A stretch of DNA of 61,330 bases, taken from NCBI RefSeq assembly GCF_002101675.1, contig NZ_LQOY01000236.1:1-61330 (forward strand), read 5' to 3'. The stretch is from Mycobacterium gordonae (lineage in GTDB: Bacteria; Actinomycetota; Actinomycetes; Mycobacteriales; Mycobacteriaceae). The notes under the pieces were generated by a model that saw only the letters and a list, made by a program, of their open reading frames with translations, did no database searches and was not told the origin of the DNA. The translations under genes and the position numbers were made by a program. Below, piece by piece: positions 32,103 to 40,147 of the stretch. Numbering within the stretch: the first letter of the stretch is position 1; the number at the start of each line of letters is the position of its first letter.

Positions 32103-32372
32103 CTAGACCGTGGGCCGGCGCGTAGCACCCGTCTGGAGAGTGGCGTCGTTGTGGTTCTTACGACGTGCCAGTCCGGCGAGACCGGCCAAGCCGAGCAGGC
32201 CGGTCAGGCCCCACAGGCCAGTGTTGTCACTTTCCTGCTGGTTGTGCTCGTCGGCCAGCGTGGTGGTCGTCGATGACGGGGCGGGGGCCTGCTCGACGGA
32301 GGCGTTTGCGATACCTGCTCCACCAAACAGAAGGGCCGTGGCGGCGCAGCCGGCAGCAATCATGTTACGCAT
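32103..32372 (-). CDS. Small secreted protein with WGxxGxxG C-terminal motif
   Basis: An 89-aa protein. The signal peptide is MRNMIAAGCAATALLFGGAG followed by IANAS (probable cleavage). A short polar Pro/Ser/Thr and Gln/Asn-rich middle leads to a C-terminal hydrophobic helix with the motif WGLTGLLGLAGLAGLARRK, and ends in a basic tail. This is the pattern of WGxxGxxG-type C-terminal sorting or anchoring sequences in bacteria. ATG 32372 is chosen because AGGAG lies 8 bases upstream; the longer frame lacks a site. It has no SigF-like promoter of its own, but a palindrome at 32430-32444 lies upstream. Confidence 0.82.
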   Translation of the reverse strand: MRNMIAAGCAATALLFGGAGIANASVEQAPAPSSTTTTLADEHNQQESDNTGLWGLTGLLGLAGLAGLARRKNHNDATLQTGATRRPTV

Positions 32373-32429
32373 GTTATTACTCCTTTCGGTCGCGAACGAC
32401 CGCAAGCGGTTTCGAACCAGTTTGATCTA

Positions 32430-32444
32430 GTTCGTCGGACGAAC
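32430..32444. promoter_or_regulatory. Perfect 15-bp palindrome upstream of the WGxxGxxG gene
   Basis: GTTCGTC-G-GACGAAC is symmetric around one base, 58 bases upstream of the minus-strand start and in the AT-richer gap to the FAD/Rieske operon. TetR/MarR-type operators often look like this. Confidence 0.4.
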
Positions 32445-32623
32445 GACGCGGAGGGAATTTCCATCGCCGCGCCGGAGTTGTACCCCGGCAACGTTGGACA
32501 AAACATTTGCCATTCGGCCGCTTTGGCTAAAGCAGACAAATAGCGAAGTCAAGGTTGTTACAAGCGAAGTCCGCGGCACCGCAATGATTTTCGGAACGCA
32601 GCTGTTGTGCCGGTCCCGTCGGC

Positions 32624-32648
32624 GTTTCGAATTGTCCAGCTTGGGTAA
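32624..32648 (+). promoter_or_regulatory. SigF-like promoter of the FAD/Rieske-SDR operon
   Basis: GTTT (32624-32627), 15 bases, GGGTAA (32643-32648). The -10 ends 11 bases before ATG 32660, so transcription would start almost at the start codon; the mRNA would be leaderless or nearly so, or translation starts at ATG 32675. Confidence 0.62.
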
Positions 32649-32659
32649 CGAAAACGCCT

Positions 32660-34198
32660 ATGGTGTCACTTTGGATGGAGGACCGCGACCGAACTGCGTG
32701 GGCCGGTAAAACCTCCCTAAACGACGGGTCGGGACCTGCCGACGTCGTCGTGGTCGGGGCCGGAATCACCGGGTTGATGACGGCGCTGCTGCTGGCTCGG
32801 GCGGGCAAAGACGTGCTGGTCCTCGAGGCAAGGACGGTCGGCGCGGGAACAACCGGCAACACGACCGCGAAGATCAGCCTGTTGCAGAGCAATCATCTGA
32901 GCAAAATCATTGCGCGCCACGGCAGGAGCACCGCCAAGGCATACGTCGAGGGAAATCGCGAGGGCATGGAGTGGATACTGCACCACTGCGACACCCACGG
33001 GATACCCGTGCAGCGCGAAGACGCGTACACCTACGCCCAATCGGCCAGGGGTGTGCCGTCCGCCCGCGCGGAATGGTTGGCTTGCAGCGCCGTCGGGCTA
33101 CCCGTCACTTGGGACGACCACGCGGACGTCCCGTTCTCGTTCCACGGCGGTGTCCGCCTGCCCCGGCAAGCTCAATTCGACCCCATGCCATTCCTGGACA
33201 GTCTCGCGGGTGAGCTGCTCGATCACGGCGGGCGGATCGCCGAAGGGGTGCGGGTACGCCGGGTCTCTAGCGACGGCGACCGACTCCGCCTGCATGTCGA
33301 TACCGGTGGTGGCCGGCAGACCGGCAAAGGGAAAGAGGAAGACACCCAGGTGGTCGCCAAGCAGTTGGTGCTCGCCACCGGCATTCCGATTCTGGACCGG
33401 GGTGGTTACTTCGCTAGGTTGAAGCCCAGCCGGTCCTACTGCATGGCGTACAAGGTGCCCGGGCCGCTCACGCGGCCGATGATGATCTCCACCGACTCAC
33501 CTACGCGTTCGGTTCGTTATGCCCCTACGGCCGACGGCGACCTGCTGATCGTGGGCGGCGCCGGGCATCCGGTGGGCCGCCGCAAGAGTCCCACTGCGGC
33601 GCTCGCCGAATTGGACGACTGGACCCAGCGGCATTATCCGGGTGCGCAGCGCACCCACTACTGGTCGGCGCAGGACTACACTCCGATCGACCAGCTTCCC
33701 TACGTCGGCCCGATCCTGCCGAACAATGAAAAGATCTTCGTCGCAACTGGATTCAACAAGTGGGGGATGACTAACGGCCCGGCTGCGGCGCTGGCGCTGT
33801 CCTCCCGCATCCTCGGTGGGCGGATGGATTGGGCGGATGCGTTCGCCAGCTGGAGCCCGCACGAACTGTCCGGACTGACCACGGCCATGTCGGCCAATCT
33901 CGAGGTGGGATTCAACCTGGCTCGCGGATGGATCACTCCGGCAACCCGAATCACCCGCCGCGACCCCTCCGGTGACGAGGGCGGTGTGGTGAGCGGCCCG
34001 CCGTGGGACTTGCAGGCGCGATGTGTGGTCGACGGCGTCGAGCACACGGTTTCACCGGTCTGCACCCACCTGGGCGGCATTGTGAATTGGAACGACGCGG
34101 ACAAGGCGTGGGAGTGCCCGCTGCACGGGTCGCGATTCGCGCCCGACGGCACCCTGCTGGAGGGACCGGCGACCCGGGACCTGACCCGGTCCCGCTGA
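32660..34198 (+). CDS. FAD-dependent oxidoreductase with C-terminal Rieske [2Fe-2S] domain
   Basis: A 512-aa protein. Residues about 25-390 form a DAO/GlyA-type FAD oxidoreductase with ADVVVVGAGITGLMTALLLA (GxGxxG) and a C-terminal FAD segment FVATGFNKWGMTNGP. Residues about 430-510 are a Rieske domain with cluster ligands SPVCTHLGG (CxH) and WECPLHGSRFAPDG (CxxH). Such fusions are known in Bacillus and actinobacteria, but the substrate is not established. The start is uncertain: ATG 32660 or ATG 32675 (MEDRDRTAW), neither with a ribosome site. It is the first gene of an operon with the SDR 14 bases downstream. Confidence 0.88.
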   Translation: MVSLWMEDRDRTAWAGKTSLNDGSGPADVVVVGAGITGLMTALLLARAGKDVLVLEARTVGAGTTGNTTAKISLLQSNHLSKIIARHGRSTAKAYVEGNREGMEWILHHCDTHGIPVQREDAYTYAQSARGVPSARAEWLACSAVGLPVTWDDHADVPFSFHGGVRLPRQAQFDPMPFLDSLAGELLDHGGRIAEGVRVRRVSSDGDRLRLHVDTGGGRQTGKGKEEDTQVVAKQLVLATGIPILDRGGYFARLKPSRSYCMAYKVPGPLTRPMMISTDSPTRSVRYAPTADGDLLIVGGAGHPVGRRKSPTAALAELDDWTQRHYPGAQRTHYWSAQDYTPIDQLPYVGPILPNNEKIFVATGFNKWGMTNGPAAALALSSRILGGRMDWADAFASWSPHELSGLTTAMSANLEVGFNLARGWITPATRITRRDPSGDEGGVVSGPPWDLQARCVVDGVEHTVSPVCTHLGGIVNWNDADKAWECPLHGSRFAPDGTLLEGPATRDLTRSR

Positions 34199-34212
34199 GA
34201 GAGGAGCACTTC

Positions 34213-35052
34213 GTGGGATTTTCCGAGCAACAACAACCTGTGCCGGGCGTGCAAGCGAAGATGGATCCGGTTCCCGACTGCGGCGAGAACAGCTATGTCG
34301 GTTCCGGGAAGCTGACCGGCAAAAGCGCCATCATCACCGGAGGCGACAGCGGGATAGGTCGTGCCGTCGCGATCGCGTTCGCCCGTGAGGGTGCGGATGT
34401 GCTGTTGGCATATCTGAACGAAGACGACGACGCTCGCGATACGGCCCGTTACGTCGAGGACGCCGGACGCAAATGTGTGCTGATGCCCGGAGATCTTTCC
34501 GACCCGCAGCAGTGCCGCGCCGTGGTGGACCGCGCCGTGTCGGAATTCGGCCGCATCGATGTGCTGGTCAACAACGCCGCCTTCCAGATGACGCACGAGA
34601 GCCTCGACGAGATCTCGGACGAGGAATGGGACCACACCTTCCGGCTCAATGTCGGGGCGTATTTCTACCTCGCCAAAGCGGCCCTGCCGCACATGGGCTC
34701 CGGCGCCTCGATCATCGGCAGTTCGTCGGTCAACTCCGACTCGCCGAATCCGACCCTGGCGCCGTACGCGGCGACGAAGGCGGCCATCGCCAACCTTTCG
34801 GCCAGTCTCGCTCAGATGTTGGGGCCCAAGGGCATCCGAGTGAACAGCGTCGCACCCGGTCCCGTCTGGACACCGCTGATTCCCGCGACCATGCCGCCGG
34901 AAAAGGTGAAGTCCTTCGGGGACAACGTGCCACTCGGCCGCGCCGGGCAGCCGGCGGAGCTGGCACCGGTTTACGTGCTGCTGGCCTCCGACGACGCCAG
35001 CTACATCTCCGGTGCCCGGGTTGCTGTCACCGGAGGCCGGCCCATTCTGTGA
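34213..35052 (+). CDS. SDR-family oxidoreductase (stress-type, YhxC/GsiB-region-like)
   Basis: A 279-aa classical-type SDR with an N-terminal extension (FSEQQQPVPGVQAKMDPVPD). The cofactor motif is IITGGDSGIGRAVAIAFA, then VLVNNAAF and the active site SSVNSDSPNPTLAPYAATKAA (Ser, Tyr, Lys), ending ISGARVAVTGGRP. The extension and DPVPDCGENSY signature are seen in the 'general stress' SDR group of bacilli and actinobacteria. The GTG at 34213 has GAGGAG 7 bases upstream. The substrate is unknown. Its stop is directly adjacent to that of the convergent gene. Confidence 0.9.
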   Translation: MGFSEQQQPVPGVQAKMDPVPDCGENSYVGSGKLTGKSAIITGGDSGIGRAVAIAFAREGADVLLAYLNEDDDARDTARYVEDAGRKCVLMPGDLSDPQQCRAVVDRAVSEFGRIDVLVNNAAFQMTHESLDEISDEEWDHTFRLNVGAYFYLAKAALPHMGSGASIIGSSSVNSDSPNPTLAPYAATKAAIANLSASLAQMLGPKGIRVNSVAPGPVWTPLIPATMPPEKVKSFGDNVPLGRAGQPAELAPVYVLLASDDASYISGARVAVTGGRPIL

Positions 35053-35976
35053 TCACGCTGTCTCCCAGCGTTTTTCGATCGTCTTGACCAACGCGGTGAG
35101 CGTGGCGTTCACCGGAGCGTCGACGCCTACCCGCGCTCCCTGGCGTGGCACCGCACCATTGATCACGTCGATCTCGCTGACCCGGCGGGCTTCGTGGTCC
35201 AGCAGCGCCGACGGTTTGGCGTCCGGCATGGCGGAGCCGAAAGTCCGCACGTGTTCCACGGGATCGGTGACGTTGATCTCGATGTCGGACGCGAAGGCCA
35301 CCCGCCAGGCTTCCTTGGCCGCCGCCCGACTGATCGGGCCCATCTCCGGGTCGTCCATCACCTGGCCGACCGTCATTCCGGTGAGCGCACAGGGCGCACT
35401 GTAGGCGACGTTGCAGATCAGCTTCTCCCACTGCATGGCGGCGATGTCGGTGACCGCGGCGGCGTCGAAGCCGGCGTCGGCCCAGGTGCGGGCGATCGAC
35501 TCGACCGTCGAAGGCGGCATCGAGGAGTAGGCTCCGAAACGCATGGCGCGCATGGCATTGTGCCGCACATGTCCGGGGGCAACCCGCGCGGCGCCGAACC
35601 CGCTGGCGATGCCGACCGCCAGGCGCTGGTCCCCGACGATGCCCGCGACGATTTCCGCAGAGCCCAGCCCATTCTGGATGGTCAGCACCGACGTGTCCTC
35701 GCCCAGCATCGGAAGGGCTTGATGCGCAGCCGTTGTCACGTCAGCGGCCTTGACGGCCAGCACGATCAGGTCCATGGACTCGGCAGGCGCGACGGTGCTG
35801 GCCCGCAGTTGCACCGTGTGGTCGTAACCCGGTCCGGTAATGCGCAGCCCGTGCCGCGCGATCTGGTCGATGCCGGGTTGGTACCGGTCCACCACCAGCA
35901 CCTCGTTCCCCGCATCGGCTAGCTTCGCCGCGTATATGGAACCCATTGCACCGCAGCCGATTACCGCAACCTTCAT
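35053..35976 (-). CDS. 2-dehydropantoate 2-reductase-like (PanE/ApbA family) protein
   Basis: A 307-aa protein. The N-terminal NADP-binding domain has VAVIGCGAMGSIYAAKLADAG, IVLAVKAADV and LTIQNGLGSAE. The C-terminal helical domain has AMQWEKLICNVAYSAPCAL (with the conserved Lys) and DVINGAVPRQGARVGVDAP. Ketopantoate reduction is the classic activity, but many paralogues act on other 2-keto acids. Location directly after a tartrate-dehydratase-like gene on the same strand (17-base gap) suggests reduction of a 2-keto acid product such as oxaloacetate; that is inference. Confidence 0.87.
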   Translation of the reverse strand: MKVAVIGCGAMGSIYAAKLADAGNEVLVVDRYQPGIDQIARHGLRITGPGYDHTVQLRASTVAPAESMDLIVLAVKAADVTTAAHQALPMLGEDTSVLTIQNGLGSAEIVAGIVGDQRLAVGIASGFGAARVAPGHVRHNAMRAMRFGAYSSMPPSTVESIARTWADAGFDAAAVTDIAAMQWEKLICNVAYSAPCALTGMTVGQVMDDPEMGPISRAAAKEAWRVAFASDIEINVTDPVEHVRTFGSAMPDAKPSALLDHEARRVSEIDVINGAVPRQGARVGVDAPVNATLTALVKTIEKRWETA

Positions 35977-35993
35977 CCTAAGCTCCTGTGCTC

Positions 35994-37151
35994 CTAAGCC
36001 GTCAGCTCGACGATCGCCTCGGCCAGGCCGCTCTTGCGCTCCAGCCCGAAGCCCGGTGCGTCCGTCGGCGTGATCCTGCCGTCGCGCACTTCACAGCCGT
36101 CGGAATAGCCTCCGAATGGCTGAAAGACACCGGGGTAGGACTCGCACCCTCCCAGGCCCAGCCCGGCCGCGATGTGCAGGTTGATCAGGTGGCCGCCGTG
36201 CGGGTAAGCGAAACTGCGGTCAAAGCCGTTTGCCTCGAGCACCGCGAGCATCCGCGCGTACTCAGTAAGGCCGTAGCTCAGGCCGGCGTCCATCTGGAAG
36301 ACGTCTCGGCCGGCCCGCATGCCGCCGTAGCGGACGAGGTTGACCACGTCTTGCACCGAGAAGAGATTCTCGCCGGTGGCGAGCGGGCCGTCGTAGCAGT
36401 CCGCCACCGCGCGGTTGAGCTCGAAGTCCAGCGGATCGCCCGGTTCTTCGTACCAGCGCAGCCGATAGCCCGCCAATGCCGCGGCCCACTCGACGGCCGC
36501 GGATCGGTCGAACCTGCCGTTGGCGTCTACCGCGACGCGGCCGCCGTCACCGACGACGTCAAGGACAGCGTCGACCCGGGCCAGATCCTGCGGCATCGGC
36601 GCCCCGCCGATCTTCATCTTGACCGCGTCATAGCCGACGTCCAGGTAGCACCGCATCTCGTCGCGCAGGCTGTCCAGGCCGGCACCGGGGTAGTAGTACC
36701 CGCCGGCGGCATACACCGGGACCGAACCCACGGGCTCCCGCCCGAACCGGCGCGCGATGGTCACACAGGCGGGTTCGCCGTCGAGTTTGGCGTTCAAATC
36801 CCAGCACGCCAGTTCCAGGGCGGCGGCCGCGGCGGCCCGGTCTCCGTGTCCGCCCGGCTTCTCGTCGCGCAGGGCGCAGGCCAATACCGCCGCCGGGTCC
36901 AGACGTCCCGAGTCGTCGAGCAGGGTGTCCGGGGGCGCAGCGAGCAGCCGCGGAATCATCCTGTCCCGCAGAATTCCGCTCTGGGCGAACCGGCCGATCG
37001 AGTCGAACGCCAGGCCGGCGACCCGTTTGCCGCCGTGGACGCCGATCAGCGCCACCAGCGAGACGGTGTGCCCGGAAAAGTTGACCAGTGAGTTGGCCGG
37101 GCTGCCCCGGAGCGGGACCGTCAGCTCCCGAATCTCGGTGAGATTCGTCAC
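35994..37151 (-). CDS. Enolase-superfamily dehydratase, D-tartrate dehydratase-like
   Basis: A 385-aa mandelate racemase/muconate lactonising-type protein. Catalytic positions: K178 and K180 (DAVKMKIGG), metal ligands D209 (VAVDANGRFD), E235 (RWYEEPGDP) and E261 (LATGENLFS), and H318 (YPHGGHLINL). Each is offset by four from the residues I recall for Bradyrhizobium D-tartrate dehydratase, and long motifs (VYAAGGYYYPG, EKPGGHG, GLGLGG) also match. It probably dehydrates D-tartrate or a similar acid sugar to a 2-keto acid. The GTG at 37151 overlaps the upstream stop by 4 bases, so the three minus-strand genes form an operon. Confidence 0.86.
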   Translation of the reverse strand: MTNLTEIRELTVPLRGSPANSLVNFSGHTVSLVALIGVHGGKRVAGLAFDSIGRFAQSGILRDRMIPRLLAAPPDTLLDDSGRLDPAAVLACALRDEKPGGHGDRAAAAAALELACWDLNAKLDGEPACVTIARRFGREPVGSVPVYAAGGYYYPGAGLDSLRDEMRCYLDVGYDAVKMKIGGAPMPQDLARVDAVLDVVGDGGRVAVDANGRFDRSAAVEWAAALAGYRLRWYEEPGDPLDFELNRAVADCYDGPLATGENLFSVQDVVNLVRYGGMRAGRDVFQMDAGLSYGLTEYARMLAVLEANGFDRSFAYPHGGHLINLHIAAGLGLGGCESYPGVFQPFGGYSDGCEVRDGRITPTDAPGFGLERKSGLAEAIVELTA

Positions 37152-37540
37152 TCGCTCTTGGTAAGCAGGACGGCCTCTTCGAACGGCAGCCGCGCGAATA
37201 CCCGGCGAGCGCTGCGCACGAGTGGCGCCGCCTCCTCCTTGCTGACGACCCGCGGGTTGGTGACGCCGACCGTCTTGCCGTGCCGGCGTAACCGTCCACC
37301 TCCGGCGGCCTTGATGTTCTTCAGCCAGTCGCGGTTCGGGCCGTAGGTCAGCAGGATCGCGTAGCCGGGCTTACCGTCGACCTCAGCGTTGAACACCACC
37401 AGCGGGGTGCGGTACGCGGTGCCGGAACGGCGGCCCACGTGTTCGAGAATGCCGTGCAGCGGGATGCGGCCGGCCCACATTCGCTGGATGGGGTTGGTGA
37501 CATGCCGGTTGAACCGGGCGAGTCTTTGAGGAAATTGCAT
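37148..37540 (-). CDS. Deazaflavin (F420)-dependent nitroreductase-family protein (Rv0523c family)
   Basis: A 130-aa split-barrel protein of the Ddn/FDOR-A group. The core motifs are RFNRHVTNPIQRMWAGRIP, LEHVGRRSGTAYRTPLV, YAILLTYGPNRDWLKNIKAAG and RLRRHGKTVGVTNPRVV. F420-dependent reduction of quinones or other substrates at the membrane is the family role. ATG 37540 starts at the conserved MQFPQRLARF; GAGG is close upstream. It is divergent from hemL with a 59-base gap, and is the first gene of the operon with the tartrate-dehydratase-like gene. Confidence 0.87.
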   Translation of the reverse strand: MQFPQRLARFNRHVTNPIQRMWAGRIPLHGILEHVGRRSGTAYRTPLVVFNAEVDGKPGYAILLTYGPNRDWLKNIKAAGGGRLRRHGKTVGVTNPRVVSKEEAAPLVRSARRVFARLPFEEAVLLTKSE

Positions 37541-37599
37541 GACCTCAACTCTTACACCCTGTAGTTGATCCTGTCGGCGCGACTGGGACACTGGTCGGC

Positions 37600-38931
37600 A
37601 TGGGGTCCGAGCAGCTCACCGACCAGGCAACCGCCCAGGTGCGCGCCTCGGCGCAGCTGTTCGCCGATGCCTGCACCGTGATACCGGGTGGGGTGAACTC
37701 GCCGGTGCGGGCGTTCACGGCGGTGGGCGGCACTCCGCGGTTCATCACCGAGGCCCACGGCTGCCGGCTCACCGACGCCGACGGCAACAGCTACGTCGAC
37801 CTGGTGTGCTCCTGGGGGCCGATGATCCTCGGCCATGCGCACCCCGCCGTGGTCGAAGCCGTCGTCAAGGCGGCCGCCGGGGGACTATCGTTCGGAGCTC
37901 CGACGCCCGCCGAGACCGAGCTGGCCGCCGAGATCATCGGACGGGTCGCCCCCGTCGAGCGGATTCGGTTGGTGAACTCGGGCACCGAGGCGACCATGAG
38001 CGCGATCAGGCTGGCGCGCGGATTCACCGGCCGGCCCAAGATCGTCAAGTTCTCGGGTTGCTACCACGGGCACGCGGATGCGTTGCTGGCCGATGCGGGC
38101 TCGGGCGTGGCCACCTTGGGGCTGCCGTCCTCGCCCGGGGTCACCGGTGCGGCAGCGGCCGACACGATCGTGTTGCCCTACAACGACATTGACGCTGTCC
38201 AGGAGACCTTTGCCCGGTTCGGCGAGCAGATCGCGGCGGTGATCACCGAGGCCAGCCCCGGCAACATGGGTGTCGTCCCGCCCGCCCCGGGTTACAACGC
38301 GGCGCTGCGTGCCGTCACCGCCGAACACGGCGCGCTGCTGATCTCCGACGAGGTGATGACCGGATTCCGGGTGAGCCGAAGTGGTTGGCACGGAATCGAA
38401 CCCGTCGCCGCCGACCTGTTCACCTTCGGCAAGGTGATGAGCGGCGGCCTGCCCGCGGCGGCGTTCGGCGGCCGGGTGGAGGTGATGGAGCGGCTGGCCC
38501 CACTGGGGCCGGTGTATCAGGCCGGCACGCTGTCGGGCAATCCGGTGGCGATGGCGGCCGGGCTGGCCACCTTGCGACATGCCGACGACGCGGTATACGC
38601 CGCGCTGGACGCCAACGCCGACCGGCTGGCCGCGCTGCTGGCCGATGCGTTGACCGAAGCCGGTGTGTCGCATCAGATTCCGCGGGCAGGCAACATGCTC
38701 AGCGTGTTCTTCACCGATTCGCCGGTAACCGACTTCGCCTCCGCGCGGGCCAGCCAGACCTGGCGCTACCCGCCGTTCTTTCATGCCCTGCTCGACGCGG
38801 GCGTCTACCCGCCGTGCAGCGCCTTCGAAGCATGGTTCGTCTCGGCGGCTCTGGACGACAGCGCCTTCGAGCGGATCGCTGACGCGCTACCAGCTGCGGC
38901 CGCGGCCGCGGCGCAGGAGGAACAGCCCTGA
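37600..38931 (+). CDS. hemL: Glutamate-1-semialdehyde 2,1-aminomutase
   Basis: A 443-aa PLP enzyme making 5-aminolevulinate from the HemA product. Signatures are IPGGVNSPVRAF, VNSGTEATMSAIRLARG, ISDEVMTGFR (PLP Asp), and K278 in FTFGKVMSGGLPAAAFGG. ATG 37600 begins MGSEQLTDQ. It separates from the hemA-C-D-B cluster but serves the same pathway. The downstream phosphatase gene overlaps its stop by one base. Confidence 0.96.
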   Translation: MGSEQLTDQATAQVRASAQLFADACTVIPGGVNSPVRAFTAVGGTPRFITEAHGCRLTDADGNSYVDLVCSWGPMILGHAHPAVVEAVVKAAAGGLSFGAPTPAETELAAEIIGRVAPVERIRLVNSGTEATMSAIRLARGFTGRPKIVKFSGCYHGHADALLADAGSGVATLGLPSSPGVTGAAAADTIVLPYNDIDAVQETFARFGEQIAAVITEASPGNMGVVPPAPGYNAALRAVTAEHGALLISDEVMTGFRVSRSGWHGIEPVAADLFTFGKVMSGGLPAAAFGGRVEVMERLAPLGPVYQAGTLSGNPVAMAAGLATLRHADDAVYAALDANADRLAALLADALTEAGVSHQIPRAGNMLSVFFTDSPVTDFASARASQTWRYPPFFHALLDAGVYPPCSAFEAWFVSAALDDSAFERIADALPAAAAAAAQEEQP

Positions 38932-39539
38932 TGGCCGAACAGACCCGGGTGCACGTGATACGGCACGGCGAGGTGCACAACCCCAGCGGCATCCTCTACG
39001 GTCGGCTGCCCGGCTTCCGCCTGTCGGAGAACGGGGCCGCGCAGGCCGCCGCTGTCGCGGACTATCTGGCCGAGCGCGACATCGTCGCCGTGATCGCCTC
39101 GCCATTGCAGCGGGCGCAGGAGACGGCCGCCCCCATCGCCGCCCGGCACAACCTGCCGGTCGAAACCGACGCCGACCTGATCGAATCGGCCAATTTCTTC
39201 CAGGGCCGCAAGGTGAGCCCGGGCGACGGCGCGTGGCGCGACCCACGGGTGTGGTGGCAGCTGCGCAATCCGTTCACCCCGTCCTGGGGCGAGCCGTACG
39301 CCGAGATCGCCGCCCGGATGGCGGCCGCCGCGGACAAGGCGAGGGCCCGCGCCGCCGGACACGAGGTGGTGTGCGTCAGCCACCAGCTGCCGGTGTGGAC
39401 GCTGCGCATGCACGTGACGGGCCGGCGACTCTGGCACGACCCGCGGCGCCGGGAGTGCGGGCTGGCGTCGGTGACATCGCTGGTCTACGAGGGCGACCGG
39501 TTGGTCGGCGTGGAGTACGCAGAACCGGCGGCCGGATGA
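38931..39539 (+). CDS. Histidine phosphatase superfamily protein (Rv0525 family)
   Basis: A 202-aa phosphoglycerate-mutase-like phosphatase. The catalytic RHGE motif is in VHVIRHGEVHNPSG, the second Arg in ASPLQRAQETA, and the second His in VVCVSHQLPVW. The substrate is unknown. The ATG overlaps the hemL stop (TGATG), and the next gene overlaps its own stop (ATGA). It is thus tied to both haem synthesis and cytochrome maturation genes. Confidence 0.9.
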   Translation: MAEQTRVHVIRHGEVHNPSGILYGRLPGFRLSENGAAQAAAVADYLAERDIVAVIASPLQRAQETAAPIAARHNLPVETDADLIESANFFQGRKVSPGDGAWRDPRVWWQLRNPFTPSWGEPYAEIAARMAAAADKARARAAGHEVVCVSHQLPVWTLRMHVTGRRLWHDPRRRECGLASVTSLVYEGDRLVGVEYAEPAAG

Positions 39540-40147
39540 CGGTGCGGCGCTGGGTCATCGCGGCGACGGTGCTGGCGGGGCTGCTCACCGGCTGCTCCGG
39601 GCGGGATGCCGTCGCACAGGGCGGCACCTTCGAGTTCGTCTCGCCGGGCGGCAAGACCGACATCTTCTACGACCCGCCGGCCAGCCGCGGCCGCCCCGGC
39701 CCGCTGTCCGGGCCCAGCCTCACCGACCCCTCGCGGACCCTTTCGCTGAACGACTTCCCGGGCCAGGTCGTCGTCATCAATGTGTGGGGCCAGTGGTGTG
39801 GCCCGTGCCGGGCCGAAATCGGCCAGCTGCAGCGGGTTTACGACGCGACTCGTGCTATGGGCGTGTCGTTTCTCGGGATCGACGTCCGCGACAACAGCCG
39901 CGAGGCGGCCCAGGATTTCGTCAACGACCGGCACGTGACGTTCCCGTCGATCTACGACCCGCCGATGCGTACCCTGATCGCGTTCGGCGGCAAGTATCCG
40001 ACCACTGTCATTCCGTCGACGCTGGTGCTGGACCGGCAACACCGGGTGGCCGCGGTGTTCCTCCGGGAGCTGCTCGCCGAGGACCTGCAGCCGGTGGTGC
40101 AGCGGGTGGCCGCCGAAGTCCCAGTACCCACGTCGGGCCCGCAGTGA
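39536..40147 (+). CDS. TlpA/ResA-like thioredoxin lipoprotein (Rv0526 family)
   Basis: A 203-aa protein with a lipoprotein signal (VLAGLLTGCSGRD, lipobox LLTGC) and an extracytoplasmic thioredoxin domain: VVVINVWGQWCGPCRAEIGQL (WCGPC active site), FLGIDVRDN, and TTVIPSTLVLD with the cis-Pro. It probably keeps apocytochrome c haem-binding cysteines reduced, taking electrons from CcdA, encoded next. Start codons overlap on both sides (ATGA, GTGA). Confidence 0.92.
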   Translation: MTVRRWVIAATVLAGLLTGCSGRDAVAQGGTFEFVSPGGKTDIFYDPPASRGRPGPLSGPSLTDPSRTLSLNDFPGQVVVINVWGQWCGPCRAEIGQLQRVYDATRAMGVSFLGIDVRDNSREAAQDFVNDRHVTFPSIYDPPMRTLIAFGGKYPTTVIPSTLVLDRQHRVAAVFLRELLAEDLQPVVQRVAAEVPVPTSGPQ

